The position numbers and the translations under genes are program-made. The notes beneath the pieces are model-generated. The model saw only the letters and a program-made list of their open reading frames with translations. It made no database searches and was not told where the DNA came from. A stretch of DNA of 64,000 nucleotides from CAYFZO01 sp964347615 (GTDB lineage Bacteria > Pseudomonadota > Gammaproteobacteria > Poriferisulfidales > Oxydemutatoraceae): contig CAYFZO010000004.1 of NCBI GenBank assembly GCA_964347615.1, positions 42,530 to 106,529 on the forward strand, read 5' to 3'. Shown piece by piece: positions 1 to 8,034 of this stretch (the first letter of the stretch is position 1; every line of letters starts with the position of its first letter).

Positions 1-63
1 CGACGCGCGGCGGGCTTCGACGACGCGGCGGGTGAAATCGGTCGGTGTCGGCTCGCTGCTCAT
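1..63 (-). CDS. 5' end of an unidentified gene running off the window
   Basis: An ATG at 63 on the minus strand opens a reading frame that stays open for 21 codons to the window edge (beginning MSSEPTPTDF, then Arg-rich). It is divergent from birA, with 65 bp between the two starts. Too little is visible to name a family, and it could be a chance frame in GC-rich DNA. Confidence 0.35.
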   Translation of the reverse strand, partial: MSSEPTPTDFTRRVVEARRAS

Positions 64-128
64 GGTATAGCCCATGAAGAAACGCCGCTTTACAGCATAT
101 ACAATACGCCGTCAGCACGACGAACGCG

Positions 129-941
129 ATGAAACAGACGGTGCTATTCGATGCCGACGCAATCAAGCGGGCGCTTGACGACGACGTTGCACGCCGCGTC
201 GCCGCGTTGGTGCTGCTTGAAGAGACCGCTTCGACGAACGACTATCTCTTGCACGGGAGCGTCGCGGACGCGGACGGCGACGACGACGCCCGGTTCTACG
301 CGTGCATCGCCGAGACTCAGACCGCCGGTAAAGGACGGCGCGGGCGCAAGGTCTGGAGTTCGCCGAGGAACGGGAACCTTTACTTGTCGGTGATGCGAGT
401 CAGCCCTGGGGTGGCATCGCGCTCGGCGTGGCTCGCCTTGACCGTCGCGGGCGAGGTCGTCTCGGCGCTGGCCGCGGTTTGTGCCCGGGACGACGCCGAC
501 TTCGGCGTCAAATGGCCGAACGACGTTTACTTCAGCGGCGGCAAGTTGGGTGGGGTACTCGTCGAGGCGAAAGGCGAACGTTGCGTCGTCGGCCTCGGGT
601 TGAACCTCCATCCTCCCGCAAGCGACGAAGTCGGGTTTGCGTGGGCCGCGCTCGACGAGGTTTGCGGCGAAGCACTCGACCGCACGCGCCTCGCCGCGGC
701 GATGATTACCGCGGTGATACGTGCTTTCGACCGCGTTGACCGCGATTCGATCGAGGCGCTGATGCGCAGCTGGCGGCGGCACGACCTGCTTTCGGGCAAC
801 GAAGTCACCGTGTCCATCGGCGAAGAGGTGCTGACGGGTATCGCCCGCGGCGTTGACAAGTACGGCGGTTTGGAGGTCGAACACGAGGACAGCGACGGGC
901 TGCGCGTGTATTACTCGGACGAGGTGAGCGTACGGTGGTGA
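129..941 (+). CDS. birA: Biotin--[acetyl-CoA-carboxylase] ligase, HTH-less
   Basis: Predicted biotin protein ligase, which forms biotinyl-AMP and transfers biotin to the carrier domain of acetyl-CoA carboxylase in the cytosol. The 270-residue protein shows the adenylate-binding loop GKGRRGRKVW (about 67-76), the KWPND motif with the biotin-site lysine (128-132), GGKLGGVLVE (about 137-146) and a C-terminal SH3-like segment. E. coli BirA is about 320 residues because of an N-terminal winged-helix repressor domain. Only about 25 residues precede the catalytic core here, so this copy should be a monofunctional enzyme and not the bio repressor. It overlaps coaX by 7 bp, the usual gammaproteobacterial pairing. 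Confidence 0.95.
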   Translation: MKQTVLFDADAIKRALDDDVARRVAALVLLEETASTNDYLLHGSVADADGDDDARFYACIAETQTAGKGRRGRKVWSSPRNGNLYLSVMRVSPGVASRSAWLALTVAGEVVSALAAVCARDDADFGVKWPNDVYFSGGKLGGVLVEAKGERCVVGLGLNLHPPASDEVGFAWAALDEVCGEALDRTRLAAAMITAVIRAFDRVDRDSIEALMRSWRRHDLLSGNEVTVSIGEEVLTGIARGVDKYGGLEVEHEDSDGLRVYYSDEVSVRW

Positions 942-1723
942 AACTGCTGCTCGACGTCGGCAACAGCCGGTGCAAATGCGCCGAATACGTCGCCGCCGGA
1001 GGTTTGCATTGTCATCCGCCGGTCGTCGTCGCCGAAGCGGACGCCGCCGCTGCGTGCTTACCGGAAAGCGTGCGGGGCGAGGTCGGTGCGGCGGCGGTTG
1101 CGAGCGTGCGCAACGGCGAGTTCAACCGTCGCCTGTCGGAAGCGATCGCGGCGCGTTTCAAGGTGCAGGCGGGGTTCGTCAAGACCGAGCGTACCGCCTG
1201 CGGGGTAACCACGGTCTACCGGCGCGCCGCAAGCCTCGGCGTCGATCGTTTTCTCGGGTTGATCGGCGCTTGGCGCAGGGTTGGCGGCGCCTGCGTGGTC
1301 GCCGACTGCGGCACCGCGGTGACGGTGGACGGAATCAACGCCAACGGCGTTCATCAGGGCGGGCTCATCATGCCCGGGTTGCGTCTTCTGCAGAGCAGTC
1401 TCTACCATGGCACCGATCGCCTGCCCTTGCTTGGTGAGAATAAGTCTGAGGAAAGGGGGTTTGGCGAAAACGGGGGCCCGGCCGAGGACGTCCTGTTCGC
1501 GCGCGAGACCGAGACCGCGGTCGCAAGCGGCTGTCGCAGGACGTTTGTCGTCGCGGTTCGCGCCGCAATGCGCGAGATGCAGGCGTCGCTCGGAGACGAC
1601 GCGGTGCTGCTGACGACCGGCGGCGACGGCGCCCTCGCGGCGGGGGACAGCGAAGACGTGCATTATCATCCCCACCTGACGCTTGAAGGGCTCGCCGTTT
1701 TTTCCGAGAGCAATTGCGACTGA
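935..1723 (+). CDS. coaX: Type III pantothenate kinase
   Basis: CoaX phosphorylates pantothenate in the first step of coenzyme A synthesis. The 262-residue protein has the ASKHA-fold phosphate motif DVGNSRCK at the N-terminus and the second motif ADCGTAVTVDG in the middle, followed by GGLIMPG, all typical of type III enzymes. The start is GTG at 935 or the adjacent GTG at 938. Both overlap the birA stop, implying translational coupling. The 3' end carries the promoter of the following tRNA gene. Confidence 0.95.
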   Translation: MVKLLLDVGNSRCKCAEYVAAGGLHCHPPVVVAEADAAAACLPESVRGEVGAAAVASVRNGEFNRRLSEAIAARFKVQAGFVKTERTACGVTTVYRRAASLGVDRFLGLIGAWRRVGGACVVADCGTAVTVDGINANGVHQGGLIMPGLRLLQSSLYHGTDRLPLLGENKSEERGFGENGGPAEDVLFARETETAVASGCRRTFVVAVRAAMREMQASLGDDAVLLTTGGDGALAAGDSEDVHYHPHLTLEGLAVFSESNCD

Positions 1724-1742
1724 TTGCGGATATGTTTAGTAT
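1714..1742 (+). promoter_or_regulatory. Sigma-70-type promoter of tRNA-Thr
   Basis: TTGCGA at 1714-1719, a 17-bp spacer and TAGTAT at 1737-1742 make a good sigma-70 match. The predicted start site lies only a few bases before the mature tRNA 5' end. The -35 box is inside the last codons of coaX. Confidence 0.55.
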
Positions 1743-1752
1743 GGGCTGAGAT

Positions 1753-1825
1753 GCCGGAGTAGCACAACCGGTAGTGCAGCGCATTTGTAATGCGAAGGTT
1801 GGGGGTTCAAGTCCTCTCTCCGGCA
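1753..1825 (+). tRNA. tRNA-Thr (anticodon TGT)
   Basis: A cloverleaf can be folded by eye. The acceptor stem GCCGGAG (1753-1759) pairs with CTCCGGC (1818-1824). The anticodon loop TTTGTAA gives TGT, the T-loop is TTCAAGT and the discriminator is A. The CCA end is not encoded (CCG follows). In E. coli the same position after birA and the pantothenate kinase gene is held by thrU(TGT), followed by tyrU-glyT-thrT-tufB. Here those neighbours are absent and accessory genes follow. Confidence 0.93.
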
Positions 1826-1853
1826 CCGGGACTTCAACGAGAATCTTGCAAAC

Positions 1854-3911
1854 GTGGCAACGCCGAGAACGATAAGAACTTTTTTGGTCGACGGTGAGCC
1901 CGACGGGCTGAGAATCGTCGAGCTGAGCGGATGGATCGGCAAGTTGATCATCATTCCGCGAAACAAGCTCAAGGAGGTCAAGAATCGCCCGGACTGCAAT
2001 AAGCCGTCGGTTTATTTTCTGGTCGGTAAGGAAGACGAGGAGACGCCGGCGGCTTATATCGGCGAGACCGAGGTCCTGTGGAGGAGATTGGACGGGCACG
2101 ACGGGACAAAAGATTTTTGGGTGACCGCGGTGGCGTTCTTCAGTCACGCCGACACGCTGACGAAAGCGCACGTCAAATATCTTGAAAGTCGGTGTATCGA
2201 GATAGCTGGGTACGCCGGAAGATTCAAGCTGAAAAACAGCGGAAGCTCGTCTTTGCCGCGCTTGCCTGAAGCGCTCGCCGCCGAAGTGGAGGCGTTTCTA
2301 AGCAACATGAGATTGCTGCTCACCGCCGTCGGTTACCCGATTTTGCAGGAGGTCGTTTCCAAGGGACAGACGAGCGCTTCCGACCCGCTGCTGATATGTC
2401 GCGGCAAAGTAGCGAAAGCCGAGGGTCGGATGACAAACGACGGGTTCGTCGTCTATAAAGGCTCGACCGCGTCGGCTCGGTTTGCGCCCTCCGGCCGAGA
2501 GAAACTTCAAAGGCGGCTCGATAAACTGATCGGCGGCGGCTACCTGAAAGAAAAAGGCGAGGATCTTTATGTTTTTGTCAGGGATTGCGTTTTCAATAGC
2601 CCGACCGGTGCGGCCGCCGCTGTTTTAGGGCACTTCGCCAGCGGGTGGATAGACTGGAAAACCGAAGACGGGCGGACCTGCAGAGACGTCTACCGCTCAG
2701 CCCCCGACGGTGCCGAAGACGAAAAGAAGCCCAGGAGAGCGCAGCAACCGCAACCAAGCGGCAAAAAAACGTCCGGGAAGATTCGGGATTTGCACCCGGG
2801 CGCTTCCGGTCCGCTGCTGATATGTCGCGGCAAAGGCGCGAAAGCCGAGGGCCGGATGACAAACGACGGGTTCGTCGTCTATAAAGGCTCGACCGCGACG
2901 ACCCGGCTTGCACCCTCCAACCGAGAGAAACTTCAAAAACGGCTCGATAAACTGATTGGCGGCGGCGACCTGAAAAAAAGAAGCGAGGATCTTTATGTTT
3001 TTGTCAGGGATTGCGTTTTCGACAGTCCGACCGGCGCGGGCAGCGCTGTTTTAGGGCATCTTTCCGACGGGTGGAGAGACTGGAAAACCGAAGACGGGCG
3101 AACCTGCGGAGACGTCTACCGCTTGCGCCCCGACGGTGCCGAAGACGAAAAGAAACCCAGGAGAGTGCAGCAACTACGACCAAGAGGCAGAAAAACGTCC
3201 GAGAGGGTTCGGGGTTCGCGCCCGGGTGCTTCTGACCCGCTGCTGATATGTCGCGGCAAAGGCGCGAAAGCAAGGGGGCGTAACGCAGGTGGGAGATTCA
3301 TCGTCTATAAAGGCTCGACCGCGACGACCCGGCTTGCGCCCGCATACCGAGAGAAACTTCAAAGACGGCTCGATAAACTGATCGGCGGCGGCGACCTGAA
3401 AAAAAGAAGCGAGGATCTTTATGTTTTTGTCAGGGATTGCGTTTTCAACAGTCCGAGCGGCGCGGCCGCCGCTGTTTTAGGGAACTTCGTCAACGGAAAG
3501 AAGCAGTGGAAAACCGAAGACGGGCGGACCTGCGGAGACATCTACCGTTCGAGCAAGAAGATTCGGGATTCGCGCCCGGGCGCTTCCGGCCCGCTGCTGA
3601 TATGCCGCGGCAAAGGCGCGGAAGCAAGGGGGCGTAACGCAGGTGGGAGATTCATCGTCTATAAAGGCTCGACCGCGACGACCCAGCTTGCACCCGCCAC
3701 CCAAGAGAAACTTCAAAGACGGCTCGATAAACTGATCGACGGTGGCTACCTGAAAAAAAGAAGCAAGGATCTTTATGTTTTTGTCAGGGATTGCGTTTTC
3801 AACAGCCCGAGCGGCGCGTCCGTCGTTGTTTTAGGGCACCCATCCAGCGGAAAGAAGCAGTGGAAAACCGAAGACGGCGTGCCGTATGAGACAATCTACA
3901 GGCAGGATTGA
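1854..3911 (+). CDS. GIY-YIG nuclease-like protein with four tandem DUF4357 domains
   Basis: The 685-residue protein begins with a divergent GIY-YIG domain: VYFLVG (53-58), YIGE (68-71), Arg-Arg at 77-78 and a possible metal-binding Glu in YLES (about 111). After residue 175 come four copies of a DUF4357-like unit, each with LLICRGK, then VYKGSTA, a basic helix, LYVFVRDCVF, SPxGA, VLGH/N and WKTEDG. They start near residues 177, 319, 461 and 579. Units 1-3 are spaced exactly 142 codons apart and the last is 118, through loss of a Lys/Arg/Pro-rich linker. From memory, related proteins are about 300 residues with one DUF4357 at the C-terminus, so this array is exceptional. The start used is GTG at 1854, which is not certain. 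Function is unknown; DNA binding or cleavage is only inferred. Confidence 0.8.
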   Translation: MATPRTIRTFLVDGEPDGLRIVELSGWIGKLIIIPRNKLKEVKNRPDCNKPSVYFLVGKEDEETPAAYIGETEVLWRRLDGHDGTKDFWVTAVAFFSHADTLTKAHVKYLESRCIEIAGYAGRFKLKNSGSSSLPRLPEALAAEVEAFLSNMRLLLTAVGYPILQEVVSKGQTSASDPLLICRGKVAKAEGRMTNDGFVVYKGSTASARFAPSGREKLQRRLDKLIGGGYLKEKGEDLYVFVRDCVFNSPTGAAAAVLGHFASGWIDWKTEDGRTCRDVYRSAPDGAEDEKKPRRAQQPQPSGKKTSGKIRDLHPGASGPLLICRGKGAKAEGRMTNDGFVVYKGSTATTRLAPSNREKLQKRLDKLIGGGDLKKRSEDLYVFVRDCVFDSPTGAGSAVLGHLSDGWRDWKTEDGRTCGDVYRLRPDGAEDEKKPRRVQQLRPRGRKTSERVRGSRPGASDPLLICRGKGAKARGRNAGGRFIVYKGSTATTRLAPAYREKLQRRLDKLIGGGDLKKRSEDLYVFVRDCVFNSPSGAAAAVLGNFVNGKKQWKTEDGRTCGDIYRSSKKIRDSRPGASGPLLICRGKGAEARGRNAGGRFIVYKGSTATTQLAPATQEKLQRRLDKLIDGGYLKKRSKDLYVFVRDCVFNSPSGASVVVLGHPSSGKKQWKTEDGVPYETIYRQD
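2382..3908 (+). repeat. Tandem in-frame repeat array inside the GIY-YIG/DUF4357 gene
   Basis: The marker CTGATATGYC occurs at 2391, 2817, 3243 and 3597, giving periods of 426, 426 and 354 bp. Long stretches between copies are identical at DNA level, for example the run encoding LYVFVRDCVF. This indicates recent expansion by unequal exchange, with a 72-bp linker deletion before the last unit. Confidence 0.9.
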
Positions 3912-3928
3912 AACACCCTGCTGCCGAG

Positions 3929-3951
3929 CCGCTTGATCGACGATCAAGCGG
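3929..3951. terminator. Perfect palindrome, possible terminator or operator
   Basis: CCGCTTGATCG, one base, then CGATCAAGCGG form a perfect 11-bp inverted repeat between the DUF4357 gene stop (3911) and the GtrA start (3971). No U-tract follows, so factor-independent termination is doubtful. A binding site is equally possible. Confidence 0.4.
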
Positions 3952-3970
3952 CCGATCGTCAAGATTCCCG

Positions 3971-4444
3971 ATGACAGTTGAGACGGAAAACGTTACCAAC
4001 CTAAGCGCCGCTGCGTCGCCGCGTTCGCGCCGATGGTTTACCCATCTCGCTCAATACACCGTGGTCGGTGCGGTGGCCGCCGCTTGCGATATCGCGGTCT
4101 TCACCGTTCTGGAGAGAAGCTTCGAGATCAATTACCTGATTGCCGCCTCGGCGTCCTTTATCGTCGGAACCGCGGTCAACTTCTCGATATGTTCCAGATT
4201 CGTGTTTCGCCTGCACGGGCATTCGTGGGCTGTCGCGTTGTGGCGGAAGCTGCTCTCGGGTCTCGCCGCGCTTGGGCTGAATCTCCTGGTGATGTACCTG
4301 TTGGTGGATGGGCTGGGTCTGGGTGCGATGCGTCACGAGTTTTTCCTGTTTGACGGGCTTGTCGTCTCCAGGGTCGTCGCCATCGCCGCGGGATTTTTCC
4401 TGAACTTCATTTTGACCAAATACTACGCTTTCAGGGATTATTGA
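3971..4444 (+). CDS. GtrA-family membrane protein
   Basis: About 157 residues with four predicted membrane helices: YTVVGAVAAACDIAVFTVL, the segment around AASASFIVGTAVNFSI, LAALGLNLLVMYLLV and VAIAAGFFLNFILTKYYAF. The ending FxxNFxxxKYYxF is characteristic of GtrA proteins, which move polyprenyl-linked sugars or related lipids across the inner membrane. The ATG at 3971 is preferred over an in-frame upstream start at 3908 because the extra residues look non-coding. It is followed by the FAD oxidoreductase on the same strand, so a surface-glycan role is plausible but unproven. Confidence 0.85.
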   Translation: MTVETENVTNLSAAASPRSRRWFTHLAQYTVVGAVAAACDIAVFTVLERSFEINYLIAASASFIVGTAVNFSICSRFVFRLHGHSWAVALWRKLLSGLAALGLNLLVMYLLVDGLGLGAMRHEFFLFDGLVVSRVVAIAAGFFLNFILTKYYAFRDY

Positions 4445-4520
4445 TTTGAAGGGCAAGGCTTTTCCAGCTGCCGGGAAAACCGGGTTTTTCGACGAGTCGA
4501 GAATTGCTTCATAAGAGCGG

Positions 4521-6026
4521 TTGGCGTTGTCTTCGGATAAGAAAGTCGTTTGCATAGGCGGAGGCCCGGCCGGGCTCACCGCGGCTTACCTTCTCTCAAA
4601 GAAAGGTGTTCCTGTCACCGTGGTTGAAGCCGACCCGAGCTATCTGGGGGGAATATCAAAGACCGTTTCCTACAAGGGTTTCTGTTGCGATATAGGCGGG
4701 CACAGGTTTTTCACGAAGTCCGCCGAGGTTGAGGAATTGTGGAACGAGATTCTTGACCAAGGCTTTATCAAGAGACCCAGGAAGTCGCGCATTTACTATA
4801 AGCGGAAATTTTTCGACTATCCGTTGAAGCCGGCAAACGCGCTTTTCAACCTTGGCATCCTTGAGTCCGCGCTCTGCGTTCTTTCCTACATGAAAGCGCG
4901 TCTGTTGCCGCTAAGGAATCCGACGAATTTCGAGCAGTGGGTCAGCAACAGGTTCGGAAACCGGCTCTTTTCAATCTTTTTCAAGTCATACACGGAAAAA
5001 GTGTGGGGAATGAAATGCTCGGAGATATCCGCCGATTGGGCGGCGCAACGGATCAAGGGGCTTTCCCTGTGGTCGGCGGTGAAGAACGCGCTTTTCGGAG
5101 GAAAAGGCGCCGGCGGCGGCGAGGTGATAAAGACTTTGGTTGATTCGTTCCATTATCCGCGCAAGGGGCCGGGGATGATGTGGGAAAGCGCGGGGCGCAA
5201 GATTCAGCGGCAAGGCGGCGAGATCGAAATGGGGCGGAGGGTCGTTCGGCTCCGTCGCCTGGAACGCGGCTGGGAGGTTTTTTCGCGGTCGCCGGACGGG
5301 GACGAGCGACGTCACGAGGCGGATTTTGTCGTATCGTCCGCTCCCATCAGGGAGGTTTTCGAGAACATTGAACCCGCCCCGTCCGAAGCCGCCGCCCGCG
5401 CCGCGAGCAATCTGAATTACCGGGATTTCCTGATCGTGGGCTTGATTGTGGAAGACCGGGAGATTTTTGACGACAACTGGATCTACATACACGACCCCGC
5501 CGTGAAAGTGGGCAGGATACAGAACTTCAAGTCGTGGTCTCCGGACATGGTGCCCGAAGCCGACAGGAACTGCTACGGAATGGAATATTTCTGTTTTGAA
5601 GGGGACGGCATCTGGTCGGCCGCCGACGAGGAGTTGATCAAGCTTGCGAGCGGCGAGTTGCTTGAACTCGGTCTTGCCCGCCCGGGGGACGTAACCGACG
5701 GTTTTGTCGTGCGGCAGAAAAAGGCGTACCCGGTCTATGACGACGGATACGCGGAAAACGTCGAGACCATCCGTCGTGAACTCGCCGGGAAGTACCCGGG
5801 GCTGTGCCTTGTCGGAAGAAACGGGATGCACAAATACAACAACCAGGACCACGCGATGATGACCGCGATGCTCACGGTCGAGAACGTCATTGCCGGGAAG
5901 GAAATCTACGACGTCTGGAAAGTCAATCAGGACGCCGAATACATCGAGGAACGGAAAGGTTCCGATCGGGGCGGCAGGATGACGCCGAGGAATTCCCGGG
6001 GTTTTGAATCGGAGCGTACGAGATGA
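4521..6026 (+). CDS. FAD-dependent oxidoreductase (UDP-galactopyranose mutase / amine-oxidase-like)
   Basis: A 501-residue flavoprotein. The N-terminal Rossmann motif is VVCIGGGPAGLTAAYLL, followed by an acidic strand end (VVEAD) and GGISKT. DIGGHRFFTK, near residue 53, is the pattern of the UDP-galactopyranose mutase/protoporphyrinogen-oxidase-like group often found in polysaccharide loci. GMHKYNNQDHAM near the C-terminus is the usual second FAD-contact region. It starts with TTG at 4521 (or the TTG two codons later). It probably forms a sugar- or lipid-modification unit with the upstream GtrA gene. The substrate cannot be told from sequence. Confidence 0.85.
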   Translation: MALSSDKKVVCIGGGPAGLTAAYLLSKKGVPVTVVEADPSYLGGISKTVSYKGFCCDIGGHRFFTKSAEVEELWNEILDQGFIKRPRKSRIYYKRKFFDYPLKPANALFNLGILESALCVLSYMKARLLPLRNPTNFEQWVSNRFGNRLFSIFFKSYTEKVWGMKCSEISADWAAQRIKGLSLWSAVKNALFGGKGAGGGEVIKTLVDSFHYPRKGPGMMWESAGRKIQRQGGEIEMGRRVVRLRRLERGWEVFSRSPDGDERRHEADFVVSSAPIREVFENIEPAPSEAAARAASNLNYRDFLIVGLIVEDREIFDDNWIYIHDPAVKVGRIQNFKSWSPDMVPEADRNCYGMEYFCFEGDGIWSAADEELIKLASGELLELGLARPGDVTDGFVVRQKKAYPVYDDGYAENVETIRRELAGKYPGLCLVGRNGMHKYNNQDHAMMTAMLTVENVIAGKEIYDVWKVNQDAEYIEERKGSDRGGRMTPRNSRGFESERTR

Positions 6027-6326
6027 GAACGTCCGGTTTCCAATCCAAGCGACGCGTATTGGGGGGATGTAAGAGGCAATCTCTTCAGGAAAGACGCAAG
6101 CTTCTTTTGGTTTTGCTATTTGCCGGGGAAGTGTGTTGAGACGTATCAGAGCTTTCGCGACTACGATCATGATCCCGTTCGGATAATCATGGAAGCTCGC
6201 CCCAAGGTGATTCACAGGCGCAGCCATGAATTTTACGACGCCATCGTGGAGCACCCTTACGTTGTCCGCAACTACGAGCAGTCTTCCGAGTATCCGTCAA
6301 TCTACCTGAGGAAAGACGGTTCCTGA
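6027..6326 (+). pseudogene. C-terminal remnant of an unidentified protein
   Basis: Directly behind the TGA of the FAD oxidoreductase, the same frame stays open for 99 codons and reads like real protein: AYWGDVRGNLF, FFWFCYLPGKC, then HEFYDAIVEHPYVVRNY and YPSIYLRKDGS. The only internal starts are weak (TTG at 6120, ATG at 6189). It is probably the tail of a larger gene whose 5' part was lost. The family is not recognised, and a short translated product cannot be excluded. Confidence 0.4.
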
Positions 6327-6405
6327 ATGAGTTGTTTTTTCCTCCGGGTAGAGCGGAGAATCGAAGAAAACAAGGCGTCCGAGACGACCTGCGGCCGGCA
6401 TCGGG

Positions 6406-7467
6406 TCAGCCCCCCGCCGAACCGTCCTCCAGCAGGGCCTTAACGTGCGCCGCCGCGGCACTCGCAAGCCCCGACAGCCGGTAGCCGCCTTCGAGCACCG
6501 ACACCAAGCGTTTTTCACAATGCCGCGCGGCAAGCCCGGTCATCATCTTGGTCAATTCGGCAAAGCCGTCGTCGCTCACTTCGAAGCAGCCGAGAGTATC
6601 GTCCTTGCGGCTGTCGAACCCCGCCGAGATCAGCACCAAGTCGGGTTTGAACGCTTCGGCGGCCGGCAACAACCGGTCGGTGAACGCCGACAAGAGGTCC
6701 CGGTCGGTCGCGCCGCAGTCGAGGTGCACGTTGACGTTGTATCCTTTCCCTTCGCCTTTCCCGGTTCTGCGCGGGTCGCCGACGCCGGGATACGCGTACT
6801 GGTCGTGGGTCGAGAAGAACAGCACTGACGGATCGTCGTAGAAAGCGGCTTCGGTGCCGTTGCCGTGGTGGTAGTCCCAATCTGCAATCAGGATTTTTTC
6901 CAAGCCGTGGACCCGCTGGGCGTAGCGCGCTGCGACCGCGACCGTGTTATAGAAGCAAAACCCTTCCTCGCGTCCGGTGTTCAGGGCGTGGTGTCCCGGC
7001 GGACGGGTTGCGCAGAACGCGTTGTCGAGCCTGCCTTCGCAAACCGCGGCGGTCGCCGCGACTCCCGCGGAGGCCGCCGCGCTCGCCGCCTTGTGTGCTT
7101 CGGGATAGCGCCTTTTTATCGCCGCGACGTGTCCGGCGGTGTGGATGCGCAGGAGGTGCGGTTCGACGTCGTCGAACAGTTCGATCTTCTCGGTTCTCTC
7201 CAGCAAACCGTCCCGTTTCAGCCGTTCGACGACCGCGACAAGCCGATGCGGCGACTCGGGGTGCCCTTGCGCGATCCAATGTTCCAGAAAAGCCGGATCG
7301 TGTGCAATTCCTGTTCTGCGGGCGGTTCTGCGGGTTTTGGTCCGAGAGACGGGGCGCGCGTCACGGCCGGGTGGGCTTTCGCCGGCCAATCCGGCGGTGG
7401 AAACTGCGTTGCTCAGGATAAAGCCGGCGCTTGTTTCCAAGAAATCTCTTCGGTTCATGGGTTCCAT
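6406..7467 (-). CDS. Histone-deacetylase/AcuC-like deacetylase with Tat signal
   Basis: A 353-residue member of the arginase/deacetylase superfamily. All zinc-site and catalytic motifs are present: PPGHHA (His-His), DWDYHHGNGT (Asp-x-His), SAGFDS (second Asp) and EGGYRLSG (the transition-state Tyr). The start is placed at ATG 7467, six bases after a GGAGG ribosome site. The protein opens MEPMNRRDFLETSAGF, a twin-arginine signal. Bacterial relatives deacetylate acetyl-polyamines or similar amides and are usually cytosolic, so export is unusual. It lies convergent to the accessory block, with no obvious partner. Confidence 0.85.
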   Translation of the reverse strand: MEPMNRRDFLETSAGFILSNAVSTAGLAGESPPGRDARPVSRTKTRRTARRTGIAHDPAFLEHWIAQGHPESPHRLVAVVERLKRDGLLERTEKIELFDDVEPHLLRIHTAGHVAAIKRRYPEAHKAASAAASAGVAATAAVCEGRLDNAFCATRPPGHHALNTGREEGFCFYNTVAVAARYAQRVHGLEKILIADWDYHHGNGTEAAFYDDPSVLFFSTHDQYAYPGVGDPRRTGKGEGKGYNVNVHLDCGATDRDLLSAFTDRLLPAAEAFKPDLVLISAGFDSRKDDTLGCFEVSDDGFAELTKMMTGLAARHCEKRLVSVLEGGYRLSGLASAAAAHVKALLEDGSAGG

Positions 7468-8034
7468 TGTCGGCCTCCGTCGGCCGTTTTTCAAGACGAT
7501 TTCTTTTGAATTTACGTGAGAAGACGGGCACTGAATTGAATGGATTTTCTCCGTTTTCCTCCGGGGTAGAGAGAACGTTCAAGAAAGGTAGGGCATACGA
7601 GGTGATCTAAGATCGGGGGAGAGGTCAATCCTCTGCGGCTTTCCCGACGGGGCCTTGACGTGTGCCGGTATCGTCGCCCACCGATAAACCGAGGACGAGG
7701 CTTCGGGGACGAAGCGGTCGACCGCGGGGGAAATGCCGCCGGGCAGCGGGCGAAGCGTCCGTCGGATACCGGGCTTGTCGGCGCCGCCGGGCTGTTGCTG
7801 CCTTTTCCGACGATCCAAGCCCGCCCGACGGGCCGATTCGTTGCCGCTGGTTTTCTCCACGATTTCAAATCGTTAACCCGTTCGGTCGGGCAAAGGTCCG
7901 TCGGGGGGTATAATCGCCGCCACCCGGATTTCGTTTTTCTTATTTTGATGTCTTCGACTTTCACAGTGAATTGCGTACGGCAGGCGGACGCCGTGCGCCG
8001 CGTCGCTTAACCGGGATTCATCAAGCACGACGCT
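7468..8034. other. 567-bp gene-free spacer
   Basis: No convincing gene is visible on either strand; the open frames here are arginine/proline-rich and lack family motifs. A TATAAT at 7909-7914 is a possible -10 box for the downstream carrier gene, but no good -35 sits at the right distance. Confidence 0.5.

Noticed and set aside
7512..7964. 150-codon frame on the minus strand between the deacetylase and the MFS gene
   Set aside because: Arg/Pro/Ser-rich, no motif and no ribosome site; treated as spacer.
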